DNA of 64,000 nt from Larix kaempferi (lineage: Eukaryota; Streptophyta; Pinopsida; Pinales; Pinaceae). This document shows positions 22,329 through 32,863 of this stretch, one piece after another; position 1 is the stretch's first letter, and every line of letters starts with the position of its first letter. Below the pieces are notes generated by a model. That model was not told the DNA's origin. It saw only the letters and a list, made by a program, of their open reading frames with translations, and did not search any database. The stretch is taken from NCBI GenBank assembly GCA_027924585.1, contig BSBM01000871.1:682001-746000 (forward strand), read 5' to 3'. The translations under genes were made by a program, and so were the position numbers.

Positions 22329-22900
22329 CTATTTTGTATGGGAACACCTATTGTGGAGTGCAATCACTTGAATGTTGTATTGGTCCTTTTCCCATTTAAC
22401 AATAACCATTGAATCCCCATATATTTTTAAGGAGTCAATCCCAAATATAGAACCCACCTTGCATAAACACCACAATTCCAAAAACTCAACTTTTGTATTT
22501 GTGCCATGTCCACAATTCATTTTGAAATTTAAAATTTGTTCTGAGTTCAGTTTGAGGATAACCCACTAGTGAAAAAAGTCAAAATTCCAACAAAAATTTT
22601 CGACGTTTTGTTGAATTTCGTCGTTTTACATACCGTTGGAATTGCGACGAAAAGCACAATTCTCGTCTCAATTCTTACGAACATTGGGAAAGTCGAAATA
22701 CCAACATGGGAAGTCCGAAAAAAATTGGGCTTTTCGTTTCAATTCCGTCGGTATGTGAAACGACGAAATTTAGCAAATCATCGAAACATTTCGTCTGACT
22801 TTTGACTTTTTCCATTAGTGACCCCAGCTGCACAAAAACCGCCATGTGCAGCTCCATCGAAGAAACATGTGAAAGAGATATATTCACCAACTAATGGACT
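22329..22900 (-). pseudogene. LINE-1 RNase H domain, split by a MITE
   Basis: Minus-strand sequence above 22820 reads FDGAAHGG (catalytic Asp). After the MITE, sequence below 22564 continues VILKLNSEQ, CGHGTNTKVEFLELW (catalytic Glu) and IYGDSMVIVKW (catalytic Asp). LINE-2 has the same C-terminal RNase H. The three acidic positions are kept, but the insertion and other changes break the frame. Confidence 0.85.
22564..22820. mobile_element. 257-bp CACTA-type MITE
   Basis: The left end reads CACTAGTGAAAAAAGTCAAA, and the reverse complement of the right end reads CACTAATGGAAAAAGTCAAA. The inverted similarity continues for about 100 bp on each side (TTTCGTCGTTT, ACATACCG, GGAATTG, ACGAAAAGC). 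The flanks carry a 3-bp target-site duplication ACC (22561-22563 and 22821-22823), as expected for CACTA/Spm transposition. It has no coding capacity, so it is a non-autonomous foldback-like derivative. Confidence 0.9.
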
Positions 22901-22919
22901 TTAGATCCAATAACCTTAT

Positions 22920-25300
22920 TAGCATAATATTATTTATAGAGACTTAAAATCCCCATGCCTATTTCATCCAAAATCAGTTTCTTGTCTTAAAAAATGTGAG
23001 TGTTCCTGGCCTTCCATATACCCTAGGAAATGAAGGAAGGTAAGGTATTATGTTCAAAACAACTCATATACCAATTATAGTAGTTATGTTCAAAGGATTG
23101 AAAACCCCATGAGTGAGTGATATTGAGACAAACAATCTAGACAACCATAATTATTTGCAAAACTGACAAAAAACAAAAATATGATCAACAAATTCCATTT
23201 CCACCTTACATAAAGCATACCTATTTGGTCCAACCCAACCTCTATGAGTTAGATTATCTCATGTCTTCAGGCAGTTTTTAAAAGAAAACCATATAAAACA
23301 TTTTATTTTCCATGGCAAATTCCAACGCCACAATTTCTGGACCCACAATCTAGGAACAACATATGTAGTCTTAGCCGAAATGTGACCAAAATAAGTATTA
23401 GAGTACCATATAAGGGAATCTTCACTCGAGTTCATACTGAGGCCTATAGAATTCAAGAGAAATATATAATTATTCCATTCCACGACCCATTGACTTCCCA
23501 AACCAAGATCATAAGCAGTGATCCAGTAAGAATCAGAGGAGTGGAGCCAATTTGGTTTTTTAATATGCGGCAAAGTAACAAAACCCAAGTCTACCAAATA
23601 TTCTAAAAAATATGCAAATAATTGATAATTCTCCTCCATTCCTATAATAGGGTCAATTCCAACCAAGACATTGGTACATGCACCAACCTTCCATGTTAAT
23701 CCTATGCCCAACCACGGGTATGCCTGGATAAAAATAGACCAGAAGTTAGATTAATTTCTATTAGACTTCATAGGAATTTTCAACCAAGTGAATAAATTCC
23801 CTTTGATATATTTTCCATGAAGAACATCAGTCCAAAAACCTCTACCAAAGAGATATCTCTAAAAACACTTTAATCATAAAGTTGTATTGAACCAAAATAT
23901 GGTTTTTATATCCCATCCACCTCATATTTTTGGCTTGGAGATCCTTTCCCAATTTTCCATCTGTAATTTCCCTTTTTCCCCATTTCCAGACCACAAAAAT
24001 TTAAACATGAGTCTATGGATCTAACTCAGAATAGTCTTTGGCACTTGTTCCAAGGAAAGCCAATAAACAAGCATTCTAGTTAGAAAAACTTTAAGTAAAT
24101 TCAATCTTCCACCTATACAAAGTATCCTGAAAGACCAATGACTTATCCTTTTTTCAAAATTTTCCACTAACCAAGTCCAATATTTGATTCAGTATCTAAC
24201 AGGTTTCAAAAAATATCCCAAATATTTGAAACCATCACTCATATCCATAACTTTATAGGGAATGAAAGATGTGATCCCCTGTTGAACATTCTTGTCCACC
24301 TTATGTTTGTAAAAGCTATATTTTGTTATGATAACCTCCATCCCAGAAGCTACACAAAATAATTTGATAATCTCATCATAACATTTCCATTCATCCACCG
24401 ATCCCTTATCAAACAACATAACAAAATCCACAAACAATAAGTGTGTAATGAAAATAGATGCCTAAATTTTGATATCTTTTAATTATTCCTCATATTTTTC
24501 CTTTATAATCATGCGGCTTAAACCTTCAATAACAAGTAAAAATAAAAGAGGATATAAAGGGCATCCTTGTATAATACCCCTATATATTTTGAATAAGGTT
24601 GAAGGAGAGCCATTTATAAGCACATAGAACTTAGTTGAAGTAATGCAAGACATGATCCAGTTTGTGACAAGAATGGAAAGCCCAATTTGAAGGAGAATTA
24701 TTAGGTAATCCCAGTCAACCCAGTCATAGGCATTCACTAAATCCATCTTTGACATACGATCATCAGTATCCTTAAGTTTGATTGAATGAATGAATTCCTG
24801 AGTGATACCAATTGCATCCAATATCTGTCTATCAGTCAAAAATCCAAATTGTTCTTTAGACATTCTCCTGGATAGGTAAGGCTTGATCCTATTGGATATA
24901 ATTTTAGTTATGATCTTATATGCTAGGTTTCATAATGCAATCGGTCTAGAGTCATTAAAAGATGCAAGTTTGTTACATTTAGGAATTAGAGTAAGGAAGG
25001 TGGAGTTTAAAGCACCATAAACAAAACCTTCCAATATTAATTGCTCCATCATAGAAAGAAGATCCTCGCCCATCACATCCAAAAAGGAAAGAAAGAGTTC
25101 CACAATACAACCATCTAGACCTCGGCTCTTATCCTTAGAAAACTATTTCATATCATCTTCAATTTCAATCATAGTGACAAGCCTTCCAATGTCATCACCT
25201 TCCTCGGGTTCAAAGAAGGTAGGTAAGTGACTAATCACCTTTAACTATGCTTCAATCTGGCATGAACCAGAATCCTTGAAAAGCTCAAAGAAGTGGGATT
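22920..25300 (-). pseudogene. LINE-1 reverse transcriptase and zf-RVT region
   Basis: 24483-24863 reads EQFGFLTDRQILDAIG, MDLVNAYDWVDWDYL and GIIQGCPLYPLLF, the plant L1 RT core. 24189-24437 begins at the catalytic block, which reads FVDF where LINE-2 has FLDD, so an active-site Asp is lost. 23259-23711 is the zf-RVT region before RNase H (WRWNLPWKIKCFIWF). Stops and shifts separate the pieces. Confidence 0.88.
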
Positions 25301-25416
25301 TTGCCATATTTTTTAAATAATTTATTATATAGAGTTTAAATTTATTCTATATGAAGTGTAATTATGGAAAAATCTTATATTACTGTCACCTAGAGAAATG
25401 CATAGGGTATGAATCT

Positions 25417-26432
25417 TCAGCCACCATTCCATTTCCTCTTGTTTAATAAGAAAGGATTTTTTTTCTCTAAATAACTCAAAATCACTTTGTCATCCTCATT
25501 CATAATATAGCCCTCATTATTTGATAATATGAGCTTCATTTGATCTTCAATATTAAAAAATTCTTCATTATCTTTCTTCTTTTGTTCCTTAACCCACATG
25601 ATGACTTCTTTTTTTAGGATTTTTAATTTCAATACCAAACTATCCATAGGACTGCATCCCTCAGCGATATGAAATAACCTCCATTTCTCTCGAACCATAC
25701 AGTATAAATTCTCATTTAATAACCAAGAACTATTGAATTTGAAAGGATAGTTATTGTTGAGTTTTACCCCATCCAATTGGAGCATAATGGGGTAATGATC
25801 ATATATAGTGGATTTTTCCACCCAAGTCCTATATATCTGCAAGGAATGGAGCATATTTGTGTTCATGAGAAATCTATCAAGACACTTACAAATTGGTTCC
25901 ATCTTAATAGGTGTAATGCCAATGAGATTATTCCTCAAAAACAAATTGGAGAAGTACTGAGCAAGGGAATCATTGCATGTAGAGGGCCCCCATACTTCTG
26001 CAGGAGACAAGGTAAAGTTTAGATATCCTACAACTATTAAATTTTTAACCCCAAATAACCCACTGGACTCCAAACAATTCCAAAAATATTCCCTATATTT
26101 GTATGGCCCATAACAATTTAATATGGAAATCTGCTACTCAATATGCTTAAAATGTCGCTCCAACAAGATCCCCCCTTGAGTTCTAAAAGGTTTAAATTTC
26201 ATGATCAAAGGGTTCCAACATGGAATTATACCACCCGAAAGGCCACATGAATCAACTGCACATAATTCCCATTCAGGTAGCAATTTAGATAAACCTCAAT
26301 AGCTTGATGCTCTGAACATGTAGTCTCTTGGATTAAAACAATGTCAAGGTTATTAGCTTTTAAAAGTTTGGATACGACCCTAACCTTCACAACCCTACCA
26401 AACCCTTGAATGTTAAGTGATAATAAATACAT
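25417..26432 (-). pseudogene. LINE-1 ORF2 endonuclease domain
   Basis: 26432-26226 starts MYLLSLNIQGFGRVVKVR with LIQETTC, the AP-endonuclease-like opening (N and E metal ligands). 26073-25417 continues with VVGYLNFT (GDLN in the family, Asp changed to Tyr), CLDRFL and YDHYPIML, the SDH-type motif. The domain nicks target DNA for target-primed reverse transcription. A frame break separates the halves. Confidence 0.88.
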
Positions 26433-26679
26433 TAAGAACCATGATTAATGGGTTTCTCTGCTCTAAGGGCCCGAGGATTGGATGGGTCATTGATATTAGG
26501 TGGAGAGTTTGAAGCCTTAGAATGTACGACAGAGAGGGGTTCATACAGAGAATTAGTAGAGGATTAATCCTTCACATTTTGATTTGTTTTCTTCATGTTT
26601 TGAATAGTAACATTCTGAAATCAAATAGAATGCACTGGAGAAACCCCTATATTTGCATAAGGGTTTTTTGAGTAGACAT

Positions 26680-28160
26680 TCAAAGGGATTTATGATAGGG
26701 GAAAGTATCACCATTAGAAGCATTAAGAGGAAGAGAGCCTAATAGGTAGGAAGGGGCTAGAGAGGAATCGTACGAGTCTGGAGAAATAGTATAAGTATTA
26801 TCCCATGAAACTCTAGAAGACAGACCTGAGTAAAAGGTTAGGTTTGTGGAAGTATTGATATGTGCAGTCTCAAGATTAATTAAGGTCTTATCTTCATACC
26901 CCGTCATAATAGAATATAAAGGACACCCATTATTAGTATTAACATTAACCACATCCCCATTAACATACAGTCTTTTGTTTAATTCATTTTCCACAAAAAG
27001 GAAAAAATTCAATTCACCTTTAGACACACCATCATAGGCGGTAGGTGAGTTTGAATTTTGCATACCTATTTTAATCCCGATGGAGTCAGTAGGAGTAGTA
27101 GAAGGACATGCATAATGAGTTGGCTCCCGAGGATGAGAGAAATTGTCACCTGAGTCATCCCTCAAATCCTCCTGACACATACCAGATAATAAAATAGGGC
27201 AGCTGGATTTAACATGTCCCATCTTTTGACAATAATAACATTTGAAGGGGATATGAAGATAATCCAATTTTTGACAAAAAAAACCCTATCACTACATTGA
27301 ATTTCCAGTTTAGATGGGAGACCCGGAGTGATATCGAATTCCCCCTTAACACGAGCAACCTTCTTCTCCATACCAAATAAGTTTTGTTTGTCCAGATGAG
27401 TAAATTTTCCAATCGAATTGGCCTTATAACCCTTCAAATTCATTTTGAGTCCAAAGTTCTACTAGGAAACTAGGGAGAAGAATCCAAAGGTTATGACGTG
27501 TCATCCTCTCTTTATCTAGATTGAATGCAGAGTGCCAATGTTTCAGAACCAATGAACCATCCATGATAAGCTAAGTGGTATTTAAGACCTGCTGAATATG
27601 GTTAGCTTGAGGAAAAATAAAACAAAACCACTTGTTAATAAGCATGTTTATGCATGGAGGATAGCCATATAACGGGATCCAAGTCTGGTTAACCCATTCT
27701 ACCAATTCCATTCTGGAAACCCTAGTTGATTCTATGCGGCCAACAAGTGCACACCTGGATAAAACCCCAACTCTATCCAAATTGACATCTTCCCCAAGCA
27801 CAAACCTCTTCAAACCCTCCTGACCTTTGAAAGTATTCAAACTCCTTCGAGCTCAAGCTCATTCCCCAATGAGGCGACGCACCGATTTCCCCCCACTAGG
27901 TTCATTGTTTCCCAAAGTTATTCTCGTATCCTCAACATCCCAATGTAAAAGATCCTCCTTAACTAGATCAGTATTTTTACCTTGCTTTGGCCGACCCTCA
28001 CTAGAGCATTTGTTACCCAGTGAAAAGAAAGAAGTAATGGCATCAATTGGTGAGTATTGTGTATTCCCTCCAACTGAATCCATCATGGGTGACTTGGGCG
28101 AAAGGGTAGGTGACAGCGATGACGCCCTCATCAAAAAGGAGAATTGGAAACACCAATAAA
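26680..28160 (-). pseudogene. LINE-1 ORF1 (DUF4283-like plus CCHC knuckle)
   Basis: The upstream part (27840-27571) has the DUF4283-like pattern (LSRCALVGRIESTRV, ELVEWVNQTW, WFCFIFPQANHIQQVL). The downstream part carries CYYCQKMGHVKSSC, a complete C-x2-C-x4-H-x4-C knuckle at 27240-27199, followed by a low-complexity C-terminus to 26680. The likely start region MMDSVGGN is near 28090. Plant L1 ORF1 proteins of this layout bind the element RNA. Several stops lie between the blocks. Confidence 0.85.
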
Positions 28161-28316
28161 AAAAGGACAACCCACATCCACACCCCAAAGCAATAATGTA
28201 ATATTTAGAGGAAACAGCCAAAAAAGATACAAAAAAGGAACTGCCAAAATAATATATGGAGATCTTCAATAACAAAGTTGGTAAAATAGGAGATAATGGC
28301 CAGAGAAATTACTGAA

Positions 28317-28704
28317 TGTTAGGAACCCATGTGAACCCTTCTATTTACTTTGTTAGTATATTGTTGTTGGATGCATATGCTTTGTAAGTCGTCCCATAGT
28401 ATTTGTTGATCCATAGTTTGTCTTATTGTTGTTGGACGCATATGCTTTGTAAATCGTCCCGTAGTAATTGTCGATCCATATTTTGTATTGACACATGGTA
28501 TTGACCGATGATATTGGCACCTAGACTTAGTATATAAGTTTGTGTTGAGACCAATGAAGGTACCGTGAAGTTATTTGTATTGAGCTTTCTAAAAGGAGGT
28601 TTCCCCCTCGAAGTGGCCTACGATCAATATAAAAGTGATTCTGAGTTCTGTTATCTCTGCTATCTTGTGTGTTTTCATTAATTAATTATTGCAGGTTCTT
28701 CACA
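28317..28704 (+). repeat. Gypsy-2 5' LTR
   Basis: Contains an internal 65-bp tandem duplication (TTGTTGTTGGATGCATATGC at 28361 and TTGTTGTTGGACGCATATGC at 28426). A TATATAAG box is at 28531-28538. It ends TTCTTCACA before the primer site. Confidence 0.94.
28531..28538 (+). promoter_or_regulatory. TATA box in Gypsy-2 LTR
   Basis: TATATAAG, conserved at 32485-32492 in the other LTR, with about 165 bp to the LTR end. Probable LTR promoter. Confidence 0.55.
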
Positions 28705-28706
28705 TC

Positions 28707-28718
28707 TGGTATCGGAGC
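28707..28718 (+). other. Gypsy-2 primer binding site
   Basis: TGGTATCGGAGC, two bases after the LTR end. It differs from the tRNA-Met complement TGGTATCAGAGC by one base. Confidence 0.88.
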
Positions 28719-28719
28719 A

Positions 28720-29730
28720 CTTTCTTGGGCTCGTTGGGTGGAATTTCTACCAAATTTTTTTTTCGCATCTGTTGCAAGTTCGGATGTGGGAATAATCTCT
28801 ATCCACTTAACTGTGGGAAGTACTTGGGCATAATCCCTAAAACTCATTGTGAGGAGTACCACAGGAACCCCAAAATAGTTGGCCCATTAAGAGGATCTGC
28901 CAGCGAAAAGGGCAACGACCCCTACTTGATTGACTAGTTCCCACCCGTGAGGTAAACCAAGAGATGTCGTTTGTGGCAAAGCGGTTATCAGTTTTACCTG
29001 AGCCATGGAATGAGGGGTACTGCCCCAATACGCAAGCCGTCAGACAGCATTGGTGGCTGAGTGAAACCCTTGAACTATTAGGAAGCCGCACATACCTGGG
29101 GTCCATATCTATTTTCAGCTGAACTGTTGTCGATCACTACCGCGTTGTTTCAAATCCAGTCGTTCAGATCCATTATAAAAGCCATTCCAGATCCAACCAT
29201 TTCATATCTATTTCAGATCCAGCTGTTTTTGATCCATTAGACGTCGTTTTAGATCCCTTTGTTTCTGATCATGCCGTTGTAGATCTATCTATTTCAGATC
29301 CCTTGTTTTCACGCTGTTTCCCTTGAAACTTCCCTGACACCCCTGTCATCCCATTCTGCATATTTCATTCCTGAGGACCCTATCCCAAATTCCACTTCCC
29401 AAAGCCTGAAATCTCACATTTGTCTATTTTTAGGGTTTGCCATAACTCATTCGATTTTCACCCAATCACCCTCAAATTTCACCATAGAGTTCCTTTCCTA
29501 ATTCTGCTTCTTTGCCTCTCACTGCCAAATTTTCTCATTCTTTCACCCCGCTTCTGAAATCCCCATTTTTTGCTTCCCTATCCATCAGAAAGTGTCCAAA
29601 ACCTAGTCAAACCCCAATTACCCCTCCGAGTTTTTACCAAATCCAAATTTCTCTTTACTAAATAAGCTTTTGTTTGTGTTTTTCTATCCATTCCCCCCTC
29701 CCCCGCCAAAAAAAAAAAAATCTCCTGGTT
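28720..29730 (+). other. Gypsy-2 leader region
   Basis: About 1 kb between the primer site and gag without a credible gene. Around 29150-29310 it holds a degenerate array of CAGATCC/TTTCAGATCC motifs roughly every 15-25 bp. An A-run (about 13 A) at 29709-29720 precedes the gag start. Confidence 0.55.
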
Positions 29731-31068
29731 ATGGTTGTCACCCGCATAGGAGCAAAAACCATGGAGGAAGCACTTGCAGCCATCCAAACCAAACTTCAAG
29801 ATCTGGATGAAAAATTTCTCAGCCTCCATCTTCAGCATTCAACCATGAACAATAACTAATAGCAAGAATCTTCTGTAGCCAGTGGGTTCTCTTCTTCCAG
29901 CAATTTCCGTGGTCCGAAGCTTGAATTTCCTCGCTTCAATGGTACTGATCCGACTGGATGGGTCTATCGTGCAAAACAGTATTTCAGTCTGCATAATACT
30001 TTTGATGTCCAAAAATTTCCACTTGCATCCTTTCATTTGGAACAGAAAGCCCTTCAATGGTACCATTGGTACATCAAGGCTCATGATGAGCCAAAATGGA
30101 CAGATTTTTGCCAACTCCTTTTGCAACGATTTGGTCCTAGTGCTTTTGATGACTTCACCGGAGCACTCACTAAACTTCGTCAAAGTGGCACTGTGAGAGA
30201 GTATCAGACAGAATTTGAGAAACTAGTCAATCATACAGAAGGATTGTCTAATGAATTCTATAGGAGTTGTTTTATCAGTGGTCTTAAGGATGAAATCCGG
30301 TCAGAGGTTAAAATGTTTTGTCCCAACACAATGATGGAAGTCCTAGGGTTGGCTAAGTTGGCAGAAGACAAGATTGCATCCCAACAACGCTCCAAACCCA
30401 CTTTTGTTCCCTTCCAAAATATGGGTTCTCAACGAACTCCCATCTCGCCAGCTCCTCGACCAACTCCTATCAAGCATTTGTCTGAAACAGAGATGCAGGC
30501 ACGCAGAGAAAAAGGGCTTTGTTATAATTGTGATGAGAAATTCACTCGGGGACATAGATGTGTTCAACAAAAGCTCTATCTCTTGGATATGGATTCTCCG
30601 CCTACCTCTAAAATTGGTGAAGAAGCTCCAGATATAATGGATGATCAGGTCAACATTCAGGATCCGCCTATTGACCCCCCATCTCAGGATGAACAACCAG
30701 AGATATCTCTCCATGCTTTATCCGGCATCACCACCCCCCAAACAATGTGGGTCAGGGGTTACTTCAAGAAGCTTCCTCTTACAATACTCATTGATTCTAG
30801 TAGCACTCATTACTTCATTGACCCTCAGATCGCCAAACATGCCGATTGTTTTGTCCATCCTTGCTCCAACTTTGAAGTCATGGTTGCCAATGGGGGCACC
30901 TTACCTTGCAAGGGGAAGTGTCACAATGTGCGTATCTCTCTGGAAGATTATAACCTGCGCTTCGACATGTTTTCCTTGTCCCTAGGAGGATGTGATGTGG
31001 TTTTTGGCTTTCAATGGTTACGCGCACTTGGCCCCATCTTATGGGATTTTGCTGAACTTTGGATGTAG
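29731..31068 (+). pseudogene. Gypsy-2 gag-protease
   Basis: ATG at 29731 opens MVVTRIGAKTMEEAL. The frame is broken by tandem stops TAA TAG at 29857-29862 and then runs to 31068. It holds the gag pattern (GTDPTGWVYRAKQYF, HLEQKALQWYHW, LLQRFGP, LTKLRQSGTVREYQTEF), a knuckle CYNCDEKFTRGHRC of the chromovirus C-x2-C...H-x2-C type, and a retropepsin block ILIDSSSTHYFID. The active site reads Asp-Ser-Ser where Asp-Ser-Gly is normal. Only the stop pair and this residue mar an otherwise open frame. Confidence 0.9.
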
Positions 31069-31199
31069 TTTTCAGTCAATGGGAAACAACACAAATTTAA
31101 GGGCTTACAACAAGGGTCTCTTCGCATCATTAGTTCACATCGCCTGGAAAAGATCCTTAAGAAGAATTCACATGGTGTCATCGCTCAACTCCATTCCAT

Positions 31200-31907
31200 T
31201 CAGATGCACCCATCAATGGTATCCCTTACGTCCTTTGATAGATCTGTAGGTGTCCTTGTTGAACCAGTGGGCTTGTCGCCTTCAAGAGACCTTTCCGGTA
31301 AGAATTTAGCCACATCTACATCTCAGCAGGAAATATTGGCTATTTTGCATGCAGTACAGAAGTGGCAGCCATACCTACTAGGGAATTATTTCTGCATCAT
31401 GACTGATCTCCAGAGTTTGGAAATTTTTCTGGAACAATGGGTCTCCTCCCCAGCACACCTGAAATGGGTTATGCCTATGCGATCACTTACAAGAAGGGTA
31501 AGGACAATATGGTGGCAGATGCTCCTTCTCGCACATTTGATGACCCAGTTTCTCTTACAACTATCTCTCTGCTTGTTCCAAATTGGTTGCAATCTGTTCA
31601 ATAGGGCTATCTCTTCTATGAACTCCATGCTTCTCAATCAGCAGGGCACTTTGGGTTCCTCAAAATGTATGACCGGGAATAATGTAACTTCTTTTGGAAG
31701 GGACTGAAAATGACAATTCAACAGATGGTGGCTAACCGTGATACTTCCCAGGTCAACAAGGGTGAAACGACACTCCTTTCGAGATTGCTCGAACCCTTGC
31801 CTATCCCTACACAGATTTGGACAATTATTTCTATGGATTTCCTAGAAGCATTCCAGTGGTACAATACCACATCTGAAAGCACACCATATGAAGCAGTCTA
31901 TGGATAG
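31200..31907 (+). pseudogene. Gypsy-2 RNase H and truncated integrase
   Basis: RNase H blocks are SRDLSGKNLA, EILAILHAVQKWQPYLLGN, FCIMTDLQSLEIFLEQW and, in another frame, YKKGKDNMVADAPSR. The integrase zinc-finger region follows (HASQSAGHFGFLKMY), then PIPTQIWTIISMDFLEAF. Homology jumps directly from the first catalytic Asp region to WYNTT...TPYEAVYG, so most of the core including DDE residues is deleted. Upstream, the jump from the protease tail at about 31204 to RNase H shows deletion of all RT motifs. Confidence 0.87.
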
Positions 31908-32244
31908 GAACTGCCAATTTTTCTTCCATACACCTTCAGCAACTCCCCAGTTCATGCAATTGACTCAATTCTTCAAAACCTCGATCAGATTCTTCTCATT
32001 TTGCAAGACAACCTTCACATGGAAAGAATTCGACTGCAACAACAAGTTGATCAGCACCGTTCTAAGCGCACTTTTCACGTAGCTGATATGGTTCTTCTTC
32101 ATCTATAGCCTTCCAAGAAACCCTTCCTGAAACTCAAAAGGCATCAGTGGCTTGGAATGCAACCCGAGGATGCTACAGGGGAACCAATCCTTCAGATTCT
32201 GCATCAATTTCCACATTTAAAGCTTTGAGGACAAAGCTTTTTCT

Positions 32245-32257
32245 AAGGGAGAGGGGA
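32245..32257 (+). other. Gypsy-2 polypurine tract
   Basis: AAGGGAGAGGGGA abuts the 3' LTR start, as expected for the plus-strand primer. Confidence 0.85.
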
Positions 32258-32658
32258 TGTTAGGAACCCATGTCAACCCTTCTATTTACTTTGTTAGTAT
32301 ATTGTTGTTGGACGCATATGCTTTGTAAGTCATCTCGTAGTATTTGTTGATCCATAGTTTGTCTTATTGTTGTTGGACACATATGCTTTGTAAGTCGTCC
32401 CATAGTAATTGTCGATCCATATTTTGTATTGACACATGGTATTGACCCATGGTATTGACCCATGGTATTGGCGCCTAGACTTAGTATATAAGTTTGTGTT
32501 GAGACCAATGAAGGTACCGTGAAGTTATTTGTATTGAGCTTGCTCAAAGGAGGTTGCCCCCTCGAAGTGGCCTGCGATTAATATAAAAGTGATTCTGAGT
32601 TCTGTTATCTCTGCTATCTTGTGTGTTTTCATTAATTGATTATTGCAGGTTCTTCACA
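32258..32658 (+). repeat. Gypsy-2 3' LTR
   Basis: Matches the 5' LTR but carries an additional copy of a TATTGACCCATGG-type unit near 32445-32465, explaining its 13-bp greater length. Confidence 0.94.
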
Positions 32659-32863
32659 CTGAAAATGATTGCAGTAAAAAGGTAAAAAAATTAATTGGTT
32701 CCCACTTTTTTCTCTTGGTTGGTACTAGGCCAATCAAATGATTAGCTGACCTCCAAGTCTACTGCAATATCTTTATCAACTTCTAACTAAGGTTTCACAT
32801 AAAAATCCCCATCACCAAACCCCACTTTCCGAGTTAGATGGACCTATACTGATTACGGTTTGA

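Larger units (their letters stand above)
28317..32658 (+). mobile_element. Gypsy-2, internally deleted Ty3/gypsy element (4.3 kb)
   Basis: LTRs 28317-28704 and 32258-32658 with TGTTAGG...CTTCACA ends, and a perfect 5-bp target-site duplication CTGAA (28312-28316 and 32659-32663). LTR identity is about 95-96% plus one short expansion, so this is the youngest complete LTR element here. It keeps gag-protease, RNase H and integrase ends, but the whole RT and most of the integrase core are gone. It could only have moved with proteins supplied in trans, unless the deletions came after insertion. Confidence 0.95.
21907..32860 (-). mobile_element. L1-type LINE (LINE-1), interrupted by Gypsy-2 and a MITE
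   Basis: In minus-strand order: a 5' leader fragment (about 32860-32659), Gypsy-2 (32658-28317), then ORF1 (about 28160-26680), ORF2 endonuclease, RT, zinc-finger region and RNase H (26432-22329) and a 3' tail to about 21907. The leader beyond Gypsy-2 matches LINE-2's leader (TCCCACTTTTTT, then TTGGTTGGTACTAGG here, TTGGCTGGTACTAGG at about 54230), which shows that Gypsy-2 sits inside LINE-1. The outer boundaries are approximate. Confidence 0.85.

Noticed and set aside
29709-29720. A-run as a LINE or SINE poly(A) tail
   Set aside because: It is inside Gypsy-2, between leader and gag, with no element end next to it.
30343-30714. 123-residue minus-strand frame
   Set aside because: Antisense shadow of the Gypsy-2 gag-protease frame.
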